From Armatimonadota bacterium (GTDB lineage: Bacteria > Armatimonadota > Fimbriimonadia > Fimbriimonadales > Fimbriimonadaceae), in NCBI GenBank assembly GCA_017303935.1, contig JAFLBD010000001.1, positions 899,113-963,112 on the forward strand: a stretch of 64,000 nt of DNA, given 5' to 3'. Positions 17,461 to 28,745 of this stretch are shown here, in pieces. The translations under genes and the position numbers were made by a program. A model generated the notes under the pieces. That model searched no databases. It worked only from the letters and a program-made list of their open reading frames with translations, and was not told where the DNA came from. Within the stretch, counting starts at the first letter, position 1. Every line of letters starts with the position of its first letter.

Positions 17461-18411
17461 ATGACGCCCGCTGAAGTTTCCAGAATTGCCAAGCAGATGA
17501 TTTCTGCCCTCGACACCGTGATCGTGGGGAAATCGGCCCAAAACAAACAGGCGGTACTGGTGCTGTTCTGCGGGAGCCATTTGCTGATCGAAGACGTTCC
17601 CGGAGTTGGGAAGACAACACTCGCCAAGGCACTAGCGAAGGTCTCAGGTGGGCAATTCAGCCGTATTCAGTTCACACCAGACCTGCTCCCTTCCGATGTG
17701 ACCGGTACATCGATCTACAACCAGAATTCGCGGGAGTTTGAATTCCATAAGGGGCCGTTGTTTGCGAACGTGGTTCTTGCGGACGAAATCAACCGAGCTT
17801 CACCCAAGACTCAATCCGCGTTGCTAGAAGCGATGGAAGAGCGAACTGTGACGGTAGACGGCGTGGAAAGATCGGTTCCATTGCCGTTCATGGTGATCGC
17901 GACCCAAAACAACGTCGAAATGGCTGGAACGTTTCCGTTGCCAGAAGCGCAGATGGACCGATTCTTTGGTCGAATCAGCCTCGGTTACCCGAATCGTGAA
18001 GTCGAACGCGAGATGTTGGCCGCCCAGCGAGAAGCTCATCCCCTCGAAGAGTTACGGCCCGCGGTTTCCTCTGAAGAACTGTTACAAATCCAGCGCGCGA
18101 TCCGGCAGATCACCATTGATCCGTCAGTTCAAAACTACGTGGTTGAGGTGGTGCGAGCAACGCGTGAACACAGCCACATCTATTTGGGTGCTTCGCCCCG
18201 AGCCGCGCTACATCTACAACTAGCGGCTCAAGCCAGCGCCTGTCTCGAAGATCGCACCTTTGTGACTCCTGATGACGTTAAGGCCTGCGCGGTCCTCGTG
18301 CTTGCACACCGAATTTTGGTGCGCGGAGAATCGCGAACTCAGTTGGGCGGCAGCGAATCTGTCATTCACTCGATTCTGAAAACAGTTCCTGCACCAGTTC
18401 CGGTCCGCTAA
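17461..18411 (+). CDS. MoxR family AAA+ ATPase
   Basis: 316 residues. Walker A is EDVPGVGKTTLAKALAK (near residue 44), Walker B is VVLADEINRASPKTQSALLE with the MoxR-typical NRASPK sequence, and sensor 1 is VIATQNNVEMAGTFPLPEAQ. The C-terminal lid helix follows. MoxR proteins act as chaperones, often for von Willebrand-type or DUF58 partners. DUF58 and transglutaminase genes follow directly (next start abuts this stop), the standard MoxR-DUF58-TgpA arrangement. It is divergent from the ROK kinase gene. Confidence 0.95.
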   Translation: MTPAEVSRIAKQMISALDTVIVGKSAQNKQAVLVLFCGSHLLIEDVPGVGKTTLAKALAKVSGGQFSRIQFTPDLLPSDVTGTSIYNQNSREFEFHKGPLFANVVLADEINRASPKTQSALLEAMEERTVTVDGVERSVPLPFMVIATQNNVEMAGTFPLPEAQMDRFFGRISLGYPNREVEREMLAAQREAHPLEELRPAVSSEELLQIQRAIRQITIDPSVQNYVVEVVRATREHSHIYLGASPRAALHLQLAAQASACLEDRTFVTPDDVKACAVLVLAHRILVRGESRTQLGGSESVIHSILKTVPAPVPVR

Positions 18412-19554
18412 ATGAAAAACGCTGCCACCCTGACGCTCACCGTCGCCAGCGCATTCCTTGCTGTGGTGGCTCTTATGGTGAATTCCCCAGCCCTGTTTTA
18501 CATGGGGCTGGCTCTGATCGTGACGATTTTGGCGGCGAAATTTCAGGCCAGATACGCAGTCCGAGATTTGCAAATCAGCCGTATGGCACCCAGCACCGCG
18601 CAGATCGGCGAACCCGTCACCGTAATGTTGGGCATCAGAAGCTTGAGGAAGCTTACGCGCCCCCTATTGCTCGTGCAAGATCAAGTGCCGAAGCGATTGA
18701 AGCGCGATTGGTTGTTCCATCCGATCCCTGTTGCGCCGAGCTATCAACAGGAAGTCGTGGTCAAGTATCAGTTCGTGCCGAAACGTCGCGGGCAGTTTGC
18801 TTGGGACGAAGTGACCATCGTGGGAAGCGACGCTCTCGGCTTGGCGACCAGTACCTTCACATACCAGGCAGATGCCGCGAATCTTAAGGTTTTCCCTGCC
18901 CCCTTACCGTTTGATTTGGATTTGAATCTGAGCGGCGGTTTTGGTTCGGATGAATCTACAGCCCAGCGCAGCGCGGCCAACTCATTGGACACCCGTGGAG
19001 TTCGAGAATATGTCCGAGGTGATCCTAGAAAGCTGATTCACTGGCGCAGCACGGCGAAAACTGGCGAGCTCAAAGTCAAGGAGTTCGATGCTAGAACCAA
19101 CACTCAAGCCACGATCTTCATCCAAAAGTCTCTTGGCACGGAGGTGATGTTCCAAAACGAGTCATCGCTCGATTTGCTTTGCGGGCATGCCGCGTTTTTG
19201 ATCAGCAAGCTTCTGCCATTAACGAATCAAATCGTTCTCGGCGGCTTTCGCGAGTCGTTGGGCAAGAACTTGAGCACGTACCTAGACGCCTTATCTGGGA
19301 TCGCCGCCACCGATACCGAGCCTCTTTCCGAGACGATCAAATCCTCGGGGGCAGGCGGAGAAATCTACATCTTTCTGAGCGTGACGGACACAGGATTGCC
19401 GCAAGCAATTCGGGCGTTATCGGGTGCCAACTGCACCGTTTTCGTTCTCCCGACTAAGCAATCGGATTCGGCCTATCAGAATCCTGGATTCATGGACGAA
19501 GTTCAACGCGCAGGCGCTAGGGTGAGGCTACTCCCCGTTCCGGAGGTCAAATGA
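18412..19554 (+). CDS. DUF58 domain protein
   Basis: 380 residues. Two N-terminal membrane spans (about residues 7-22 and 25-40) are followed by a beta-rich region and the DUF58 signature around residues 190-225: DTRGVREYVRGDPRKLIHWR, then STAKTGELKVKEFD. The DUF58 domain is a relative of the von Willebrand A fold and is thought to be the MoxR client. The start codon immediately follows the moxR stop, and its own stop overlaps the next start by ATGA, so the three genes are translationally coupled. Function is not established. Confidence 0.92.
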   Translation: MKNAATLTLTVASAFLAVVALMVNSPALFYMGLALIVTILAAKFQARYAVRDLQISRMAPSTAQIGEPVTVMLGIRSLRKLTRPLLLVQDQVPKRLKRDWLFHPIPVAPSYQQEVVVKYQFVPKRRGQFAWDEVTIVGSDALGLATSTFTYQADAANLKVFPAPLPFDLDLNLSGGFGSDESTAQRSAANSLDTRGVREYVRGDPRKLIHWRSTAKTGELKVKEFDARTNTQATIFIQKSLGTEVMFQNESSLDLLCGHAAFLISKLLPLTNQIVLGGFRESLGKNLSTYLDALSGIAATDTEPLSETIKSSGAGGEIYIFLSVTDTGLPQAIRALSGANCTVFVLPTKQSDSAYQNPGFMDEVQRAGARVRLLPVPEVK

Positions 19555-21608
19555 AGCGGAATCCATACGCCATTTCGACGCTCGACTACATTTTGAGCGC
19601 GGTCAGTACGAGTTGCGCTCTCATCGTCGGCGGGCACTCGATTCGAAATCCGCTTGCAGGATATGTCCTCGTCGTTATGAACGTGATCGGGCACTTCTTG
19701 GCACCGAAAATTCGGCAACCGTCCAAGCAGCTCTTCACTTTCAATGCTGATGCTGTTTGGCTAGGCGTGACGAGTTTGTTTTGCGTTTTCTTAGCGGTTC
19801 CGATGAACCGATTGTTGCCAAACGACGGCTATCCCGAGCAACTACTCCAAACCGGAATTCTCTCTTGGGTGATTGCGCTTGGCGCATTGTTCGCTTGGCG
19901 AGATTCGACCCTGTTATTCCTCGCCGTACCAGGAATTGCGCTGTTTGGACTTGTAGGTGCCTATGATACGTTTCAAGCCACTCCGTTGCTATTCTTCGTG
20001 TTTCTAGCTTCGGCTGGCACGCTATTCTCGCGCTCCAACATTCGGCATATGTTGACTCTCGCGGAGCGTGCTGGCGAGCCGGATGTCAACAAGCTTCGTG
20101 CCTACGCCTGGAAATCTGTCGCGGGCCCGGAGTGGGCATTTGGTTCGGCGGTGATCGTGATTATTCTGAGCGCGCTTGGCGCCCCGATTATTCAAACGAC
20201 GATGCAAGATGTGACCTCGCCGTTTCGAATCAGCATGCGCAATGCAGTCGCCGGAACCCCGACGAGCTCAAATTCTGACCTCAGCGGTGCGGGATATCGC
20301 GTGGGACAGGGCCCAATGGGTAAACCGAGCGATCGCCCGGTGCTTTTGCTGACCGCGAAGAATGTCGAATACTTGCGTTCTGACGCGCTGTACACCTTCC
20401 GTGGGCAGCGGTGGCGCAATCCCAATTTCCAATTCAGCGCGGTACCACAAGCGCGCAATGGCAGCTTCGTCACCAAGAATCTGATCCCTGAATTGGCGGA
20501 GATGAACAAAGCCAAGAGCATTCCATTCATCTTAGAGCCGATCGATGGTGGTGCGAATTCACTGATTTTCCCCGGAGTACCCGAAGAGTTTAAGTCTGGA
20601 GTATTCCGGGCAAACTTACGTTCGGACGGGATGGTGCAAGTCGGATTCGGATTGAACTCTCCAGGCATCACGGCAGGGTTCGTGCGCGTTCCAGACCTCA
20701 CCAAAAAGCCAGTACGGTCAGTTCGCCCGGCGCTGTGGTCGGACACGTTTGACGAGTTTAGGATTTCAAGCAGAAGCGTCGAATTCCTCAAGAACGCCAT
20801 CGCGGGCAAGATGACCGATTACGAGAAGGCAGAGGCGATTACAGAAGCGGTGGGCAAGCAAATCACTTATAACTTGCAAGCCGGTGCGGTTGCCGAGAAC
20901 ACGGATCTGGTTGATTCCGTCCTGTTCGACAAGAAGGAAGGCTACTGCGACCTTTTCGCGACCTGTACCGCCTTGCTCGCACGTGCGGCTGGACTGCATT
21001 CCCGGGTTGCGATGGGGTATTTGATTGACCCTCAAAGCATGGATGATGAAGACAAATACATCATCCGCGACCGCCATGCTCACATGTGGACTGAAATCTA
21101 TTTTGAAGATTTCGGCTGGGTTCCCTTTGATGCGACTAGCTTCTCATCGGAAGTGCCAGGTAATGGCGTTGGTGAAAGCTGGCGCGAAGTCGAGCCGCTG
21201 TTCAGCCAAGAACGGATCGAGAAAATTGCGAACATCCTTTTGGGGCTAGCTGGAGTGGTGTTGGTGGGTGCCCTGCTCAAAGACACTTTGGCCAGGAAAA
21301 TTTGGAAGAAAGTTCGCGTTGAAGGCACCGAAATCTTGGCGCGGCCGTACGTAGATAACGTCCTGTTCGCCATTGCGCAAATCGAGCGTGCGAGCGATAC
21401 CCGGCGCAACTTCCCTGAAACGCCACGCGAATATCTCCTCCGTTTGGGCACCGCCTTCCCTACGGTCAAAATTCCTCCGGATTACATCGATTCGATCGAA
21501 GGATTACTGTTCGCTCCGCCGGATGCAGACAGTGCGGATTGGCTAAAATCGTTAGACCAAACGAGATCGATTGTGGAGCAACTTCGCATCGCTCTCAAAA
21601 ACTCATGA
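19551..21608 (+). CDS. Membrane-bound transglutaminase-like protein (TgpA type)
   Basis: 685 residues in the TgpA layout. Several N-terminal membrane spans (to about residue 220) are followed by an extracytoplasmic transglutaminase-like core. The core holds EGYCDLFATCTALLARAAG (Cys nucleophile near residue 464), RHAHMWTEIYFEDFGW (His) and VPFDAT (Asp). One more span follows near 565, then a cytoplasmic DUF4129-like tail (NFPETPREYLLRLG). It may crosslink or cleave peptides at the cell surface; TgpA is essential in Pseudomonas, but the substrate is not known. It overlaps both the DUF58 gene and holA by ATGA. Confidence 0.92.
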   Translation: MKRNPYAISTLDYILSAVSTSCALIVGGHSIRNPLAGYVLVVMNVIGHFLAPKIRQPSKQLFTFNADAVWLGVTSLFCVFLAVPMNRLLPNDGYPEQLLQTGILSWVIALGALFAWRDSTLLFLAVPGIALFGLVGAYDTFQATPLLFFVFLASAGTLFSRSNIRHMLTLAERAGEPDVNKLRAYAWKSVAGPEWAFGSAVIVIILSALGAPIIQTTMQDVTSPFRISMRNAVAGTPTSSNSDLSGAGYRVGQGPMGKPSDRPVLLLTAKNVEYLRSDALYTFRGQRWRNPNFQFSAVPQARNGSFVTKNLIPELAEMNKAKSIPFILEPIDGGANSLIFPGVPEEFKSGVFRANLRSDGMVQVGFGLNSPGITAGFVRVPDLTKKPVRSVRPALWSDTFDEFRISSRSVEFLKNAIAGKMTDYEKAEAITEAVGKQITYNLQAGAVAENTDLVDSVLFDKKEGYCDLFATCTALLARAAGLHSRVAMGYLIDPQSMDDEDKYIIRDRHAHMWTEIYFEDFGWVPFDATSFSSEVPGNGVGESWREVEPLFSQERIEKIANILLGLAGVVLVGALLKDTLARKIWKKVRVEGTEILARPYVDNVLFAIAQIERASDTRRNFPETPREYLLRLGTAFPTVKIPPDYIDSIEGLLFAPPDADSADWLKSLDQTRSIVEQLRIALKNS

Positions 21609-22675
21609 GTTTTGATCTTCAAAAGGCGATTTCGGCTCCGGTCGTTCTAATTTACGGTTCAGAGGACTACCTCCGGCGCGAGGCTTTGGCACTAATATCA
21701 GAAGCTGCCGAACTCGGCCCAGACGACTTCGACTGTGAAGTCGTCACAGGCGCACAGATGCCCGTCCAAGAATGGCTGGGATTGGCTTCGACGGTCCCGT
21801 TCCTGGCGACGAAGCGCACCGTGATCGTCAAGGACGCGCTTTCAGCGGACCTGTCTTCATTCTCAAAAGACAAGAATCCGCTCACGGGAATCTCGGAATT
21901 CAGCCGAATCATTCTCGTCGCTCAAGAGGACGCAGGATCAACGGGAAGTGACCGCGGGCGAAAGGCTAAATCGAACCTGACTCTGTGGCAAAACTGGGTC
22001 AAGCAAGCTAAGGGCATCCTGATACCCTGCGAGGTTGACGAAAAGGACCTGATCAAGCTCATCCGGTCTCAGGCGAATCAACGCGGATTCAGCATGAGCA
22101 TTTCGGCATCAGAGATGCTCATCGAAATGTGTGGTTCGAACTACAGTAAGGCGTTGAGCGAACTTGATAAGCTAGTGTTCTACTGCACCGAGAGTAAGGA
22201 GATTCGCGAATCCGATGTTCAATTGGTTGTCTCAGCCAGCCGCGAATGGAATATCTGGACGCTGATGAACGCGATCCGTGACAAGAAGATATCCGAAGCA
22301 CTCAAGCAACTGCGAATCTTGATTGGTAGCAACAAGAAGCTCGAAGACACTGCAATTTCCCAACTCCTGCCCGCGTTCAGCAGGCACTTTCGACTGCTCT
22401 ACCAAGCTCGGTATTGCCTTGATCACCACATCGACCCGATGCGAGTACCGGATAATGTGAGCGCTTTGATGCCCGAAAAGAACAGCTTGGCCGATCAAAA
22501 AGAGATGGTAGCGAAGCGCATTGTCGCCCAAGCGCGAACATTGCGAATGGACCAGATTACGAATTGTTTGGAAGAAGTCGCGCGCGCCGATGCACGCCTA
22601 AAAGGATGCGAACCAAGCGCGTCTAGCCTAGATACTCTAGAACAGCTGCTCTTTCGAATCTCGGTTCGAATCTGA
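21605..22675 (+). CDS. holA: DNA polymerase III delta subunit
   Basis: 356 residues from the ATG at 21605, overlapping the transglutaminase stop (ATGA); an earlier in-frame ATG at 21539 would lie inside that gene and adds no family sequence. The N-terminus VVLIYGSEDYLRREAL is the degenerate P-loop region of HolA, and the C-terminal collar domain runs from about residue 215 (REWNIWTLMNAIRDKKISEA) to LKGCEPSASSLDTLEQLLF. Delta opens the sliding clamp in the clamp-loader complex. It is the last gene of the moxR operon, followed by an intrinsic terminator. Confidence 0.9.
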   Translation: MSFDLQKAISAPVVLIYGSEDYLRREALALISEAAELGPDDFDCEVVTGAQMPVQEWLGLASTVPFLATKRTVIVKDALSADLSSFSKDKNPLTGISEFSRIILVAQEDAGSTGSDRGRKAKSNLTLWQNWVKQAKGILIPCEVDEKDLIKLIRSQANQRGFSMSISASEMLIEMCGSNYSKALSELDKLVFYCTESKEIRESDVQLVVSASREWNIWTLMNAIRDKKISEALKQLRILIGSNKKLEDTAISQLLPAFSRHFRLLYQARYCLDHHIDPMRVPDNVSALMPEKNSLADQKEMVAKRIVAQARTLRMDQITNCLEEVARADARLKGCEPSASSLDTLEQLLFRISVRI

Positions 22676-22682
22676 GATACAA

Positions 22683-22711
22683 AAAGCCCTTGATGAATCA
22701 CCAAGGGCTTT
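22683..22711. terminator. Intrinsic terminator between convergent holA and rplI
   Basis: AAAGCCCTTG (22683-22692) pairs perfectly with CAAGGGCTTT (22702-22711) around a nine-base loop, with A-runs before and T's after the stem. It can act on both strands between the convergent genes. Confidence 0.8.
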
Positions 22712-22729
22712 CAAATTGACTAACAGGAA

Positions 22730-23269
22730 TTAGGCTTCGACAGCTTCTGCTTCTGGTTCGCTGGCTTCAGGAGCCTCTTCTGCGACCGGAGCGGCAGCTT
22801 CAACATCCAATTCAGGGTGAGCAGGGTCGAACACTTGAACGGTGATGTGAGCGTCCACGTCTCGGTGAAGATCAACCATAACAGCGTGCTTGCCGATTCG
22901 CTTGATTGGCTCGATGAGGCAGACATCCTTCTTTTCGACATCGACGCCAAGTTCCTTCTTGATGGCATCAGCGACATCTTGCGAGGTGATCGCACCAAAC
23001 AGCTTGCCGAGATCTCGACCAACCTTTCCTTCGATCTTGATCAATTGACCATCGATCTTGGCCTTGGTTGCTTCGGCAGAAGCCTTGGTTTCGGCGAGCT
23101 TAGCTGCCATTCGCTCATTCTTTCGATCCAAGGTCTTAAGTTGACCGCGATCAGCAAAAATGGCCAGTCCCTTTGGGAACAGATAATTTCGGGCATAGCC
23201 GTCTTTGACGGTAACCACCTGACCGGTCTTGCCGAGCTTTGGCACGGTTTGGTTCAGAATGACTTTCAT
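22730..23269 (-). CDS. rplI: Ribosomal protein bL9
   Basis: 179 residues from the ATG at 23269 (MKVILNQTVPKLGKTGQVVT); an upstream in-frame start to 23347 would overlap the preceding gene and was rejected. The N-terminal domain shows VKDGYARNYLFPKGLA, the bL9 signature, then the long connecting helix and the C-terminal rRNA-binding domain (KLFGAITSQDVADAIK). The last 25 residues are an acidic Ala/Glu tail not needed for the fold. The usual rpsF-ssb-rpsR neighbours are absent; rplI instead follows the MCE gene by 19 bp. Confidence 0.96.
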   Translation of the reverse strand: MKVILNQTVPKLGKTGQVVTVKDGYARNYLFPKGLAIFADRGQLKTLDRKNERMAAKLAETKASAEATKAKIDGQLIKIEGKVGRDLGKLFGAITSQDVADAIKKELGVDVEKKDVCLIEPIKRIGKHAVMVDLHRDVDAHITVQVFDPAHPELDVEAAAPVAEEAPEASEPEAEAVEA

Positions 23270-23288
23270 GGTGTTGTAAATTCCTTTT

Positions 23289-24701
23289 TCAGCGCCGGAT
23301 ACCGATTCCGATAGATGGCGCAGCTCGATTAAATATCCTTTCGACACCGATCCAACCAGTCATATCTTTATTGAGGCTGAAACTTGCCCTCAAATCCAAT
23401 CTCGGTTTATTGACATCAAAAAGGTCGCCCCGAATAATCGAACCGGGCGCGAGTGAATACTTTACCCCAAGTCCAGGCTTAGATGCATACACTCCATACC
23501 GGATTTCTGTACGACTATTGGATGGGCGTCCAACTTGCGCAATCAACTTGTTACCTTCAAAGGCGTCGTAAATTCCCAAATAGAGGTTTTCGCCCTTCAT
23601 TGGCAGGTTAGCTTCAAAGTCAGTGCGGAACCGACCGGGAGAGGTTTCACGAGTGACCGTGGTCTCGTACCCCATTCCCTTGCCTAGCCCGCTGCTTTGC
23701 CCGATGCCTGCGACCGAACCCAACGTCTTGTCAAATTTTTGAAGGACGCCACTGAGTTCATCGGCCAGCTTGCTCGCCTTCTCTGCGATTTCGATCGCCT
23801 TTTCGCTCAAAGTGATGCCGTTCTTGGTCATCACTTCGGCATTGTTCGCGATTCTAGTCCCGGTTTCGGTCATCGTCGCCGTATTTGCGAGAATGTCCTT
23901 CATCGGCTTTTGAAGCTCAGGATCATTCACGGTCTTCTTGAGATCGTTGATCAGTGCAGTCGAGGCCATCATGGTCGAGTTCATCTCATCCATGATCCGA
24001 TTGATTTTGCCTTCCATTTCTCCGCTACTCGCGACCTTGGCGATCACAGCAGTTGCTTGAGAAAGGTCGGCCATCATCATGTTTGCCTTCAGCAACGTGC
24101 TTCGGAGTGATGCCTGGTTTTGGGTCACAACACTGCTGAGATTTGCGGCGAGGGCACCGAACTCCGCGGCGGTTTTGTTGCTGGTTACCAGGAGGTTCTG
24201 TACATCGCTCTTGAGCTTTTGGTCTTCCAGAAGAGCTTGGGTGGCCTTCAAGGTGGCCGTCAGCGCTTTGATCGTTTCGCCGCTCTCTGGTGCCATCGAT
24301 TCCAGCGGGCTGGTCATCTTTCCGGGAAGAACGGAGCCAACTTCGAGCGGCTGTGCTGAAGTCGTCACTGGAGGCTTGAGCAAAATCGGTCGATCACCGA
24401 TACCGATTAAGCTATTAGGAATCTCTGCGATCGTGCCTTTGGGTAGCTCGATCCCTTTTTTGATCTCGAATGAAACTACGGCCTCACTCGCTCCAGCGAG
24501 TTGCACTTTGACAACCTGCCCGACGTTAACGCCCGAAAGCATCACAGGTGCGCCAGAGACCACCCCACCCGCATCGACAAACTTCGCCGAGTAGCCATCT
24601 TTGGACTCAGCAAAAATAGATCTGCCCAGCACGGCGTAGGCTCCGAGAACACACCCGGTGAAGCCAACAACCAACGCTCCTACTTTCCACGCGCTTTGCA
24701 T
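23289..24701 (-). CDS. MCE/MlaD family lipid-transport protein with extra C-terminal beta domain
   Basis: 470 residues. An N-terminal membrane anchor (residues 4-25) is followed by an MCE domain at about 36-125 (YSAKFVDAGGVVSGAPVMLS, GIGDRPILLKPP). A long helical, Ala/Thr-rich region follows at about 135-345, and a C-terminal domain of roughly 120 residues with alternating strands (FRTDFEANLPMKGENLYLG, SRTEIRYGVYASKPGLGV, WIGVERIF). MlaD-type proteins bind lipids between inner and outer membranes. No MlaE or MlaF partner is adjacent. The C-terminal domain looks like outer-membrane beta structure and would let one chain reach across the periplasm; that is inference. Confidence 0.82.
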   Translation of the reverse strand: MQSAWKVGALVVGFTGCVLGAYAVLGRSIFAESKDGYSAKFVDAGGVVSGAPVMLSGVNVGQVVKVQLAGASEAVVSFEIKKGIELPKGTIAEIPNSLIGIGDRPILLKPPVTTSAQPLEVGSVLPGKMTSPLESMAPESGETIKALTATLKATQALLEDQKLKSDVQNLLVTSNKTAAEFGALAANLSSVVTQNQASLRSTLLKANMMMADLSQATAVIAKVASSGEMEGKINRIMDEMNSTMMASTALINDLKKTVNDPELQKPMKDILANTATMTETGTRIANNAEVMTKNGITLSEKAIEIAEKASKLADELSGVLQKFDKTLGSVAGIGQSSGLGKGMGYETTVTRETSPGRFRTDFEANLPMKGENLYLGIYDAFEGNKLIAQVGRPSNSRTEIRYGVYASKPGLGVKYSLAPGSIIRGDLFDVNKPRLDLRASFSLNKDMTGWIGVERIFNRAAPSIGIGIRR

Positions 24702-24951
24702 CTTGTCGTTTCAGACGATCCGGCAAGAGATTTCGTACGACGCAACCGCATTAAAAGGTCAAGAACGTGCTGGAAAAGACCGATAGTCCCGGTAACGGCA
24801 TCAAAAAAATCCGAATGGTAGACTTCAACTGGTAGATTCGCTGGGAGTTTTGAAATCGGCAATAGTCCTATTTCGTAGAACACTCCATGAACTCTCAGTG
24901 GTCTATATGGATGGGAACCCCTTTGGGGCAGCAGGAGGCTGAATAAACTAT

Positions 24952-27477
<2,526 letters not shown>

Positions 27478-27497
27478 CTCTTCCCTTCTGTGAATCG

Positions 27498-27536
27498 AAA
27501 GAAGAGTCTGGGGCAAGTCCCAGACTCTTCTTTTTT
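27498..27536 (+). terminator. Intrinsic terminator of clpC
   Basis: A perfect 15-bp stem, AAAGAAGAGTCTGGG (27498-27512) with CCCAGACTCTTCTTT (27519-27533), a six-base loop and a T-run follow 20 bases after the clpC stop. Confidence 0.95.
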
Positions 27537-27563
27537 GCCCTAAATGGCATAATGCACCATAGG

Positions 27564-28745
27564 ATGAGCCTGAAAATCGCCATATTCCAACCAGAGCCCG
27601 ATGGGCATCACTTGGTCTATGTGCGGTACATCCTCGGCCCACTGCTTGCGGCTGGCCACACGGTTACTTTGGTCACCACCGATCGAGTGATTGAGAGCGT
27701 GGCCTTCGAAATGATAAAAGAAAGATTCGAAGGTCAGTTCTCCATCGTGAAAATGGAGGATGTCCCGACACCTGAATCTGCGGGCATTCGCGAAAAGCTC
27801 AGGGGCCAGTTTGGTCGCTGGAAGGCTTATAACAAGGCTTATCTTTCGTTACCGAAGCAAGATGCAATCTTCATGGTCAACTTGGACCGTGCAGATCACG
27901 CGATGGCGGTCAAGGGCTCACCATTTGGTCCCTCTCCCTACACTGGTTTCTTGTTTGGGCGGCACTTTCACCTTGCGGGAGGCGCACGCAACGCAATTGA
28001 GAAGATCTCGTTCCAGAGGCTCTTAAAGATTCCTAGCCTCAAATCGATCTTGGTCGTCGATCCTGAGTTCGCAGAATCACAGAAAGGGTCAATCGTCAGG
28101 TTCATCCCAGACGCGGCTTATATCGAGTTCGTAGATACCGAGCGATCACTACGGCGAGAGCTTGGAATTCAGCCTGAACAGCGTGTTTGCCTGATGTTCG
28201 GATCATTGACTCCACGAAAGGGAGTTGCAGAATTTCTGTCCGCGTTGGATTCGCCCGAGTGCCACCAAGATGTCGTTGGGTTGCTCGTCGGCAAGCAAGA
28301 CGATGACGTTCAAAAATTGCTGCGCGAGAATCGGGCAACGCGACTAATCGAATCCGACCGGCTTTTCGTCTTGCCTGGATTTGCAGACAATGAAGTCCAA
28401 TCGATGGCATTTACAGAATGCGATTGCGTCTGGGCGGGGTACATCGACTGGTTGGGTGGCAGCGGAGTCCTGGTCCAGGCAGCTGCGTCAGGAAAGCCCA
28501 TTCTCGCGAACAAAGACGGTCATGTCGGGAAGGAAGTCCTCCAAAACGGTCTTGGCTTGGCAGTGGATATCCTCAATCCTGAAATGACCTCGCAAGCGTT
28601 GAACCAGTTGACCTCGCAAGCGTTGAACCAGTTGACATCGAAGGCGGAACAATACAAGGATGCTGGTTTGGCTTATGCGAAGGATCGTACGATTGAAACC
28701 TTTGCCAAAAGCGTCGTAGAATCCATTGAAGGGTGCGCCCAATGA
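27564..28745 (+). CDS. GT-B fold glycosyltransferase (group 1 / GT4-like)
   Basis: 393 residues from the ATG at 27564 (MSLKIAIFQPEPDGHH). An ATG at 27552 is possible, but it overlaps a CATAAT that could be the -10 element. The N-terminal Rossmann half shows KIAIFQPEPDGHHLVYVRYI; the C-terminal donor-binding half shows LMFGSLTPRKGVAEFLSAL, RLFVLPGFADNEVQSM and GGSGVLVQAAASGKPILAN, the retaining GT4-type arrangement. Acceptor and sugar are unknown. A 24-base tandem duplication (28587-28634) repeats the octapeptide TSQALNQL near the C-terminus. The stop overlaps the hrcA ATG (ATGA). Confidence 0.82.
   Translation: MSLKIAIFQPEPDGHHLVYVRYILGPLLAAGHTVTLVTTDRVIESVAFEMIKERFEGQFSIVKMEDVPTPESAGIREKLRGQFGRWKAYNKAYLSLPKQDAIFMVNLDRADHAMAVKGSPFGPSPYTGFLFGRHFHLAGGARNAIEKISFQRLLKIPSLKSILVVDPEFAESQKGSIVRFIPDAAYIEFVDTERSLRRELGIQPEQRVCLMFGSLTPRKGVAEFLSALDSPECHQDVVGLLVGKQDDDVQKLLRENRATRLIESDRLFVLPGFADNEVQSMAFTECDCVWAGYIDWLGGSGVLVQAAASGKPILANKDGHVGKEVLQNGLGLAVDILNPEMTSQALNQLTSQALNQLTSKAEQYKDAGLAYAKDRTIETFAKSVVESIEGCAQ
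28587..28634 (+). repeat. Perfect 24-bp tandem duplication inside the glycosyltransferase gene
   Basis: Two adjacent identical 24-base units (28587-28610 and 28611-28634), each starting ACCTCGCAAGCG and ending GTTG, duplicate eight codons (TSQALNQL) in frame. Complete identity including third positions suggests a recent slippage or duplication event. Confidence 0.95.

Noticed and set aside
17400..17627. N-terminal extension of the ROK kinase
   Set aside because: It is antisense to moxR, lacks family similarity, and the kinase motif starts directly after the GTG at 17399.
24680..24883. A 67-residue minus-strand ORF upstream of the MCE gene, overlapping it by 22 bases
   Set aside because: No signal, domain or convincing ribosome site, and composition gives no support. 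It could be a small real gene, but the evidence is too weak.
24702..24951. CIRCE operator upstream of clpC
   Set aside because: No TTAGCACTC-N9-GAGTGCTAA sequence or close variant was seen; only loosely similar CACTC occurs.
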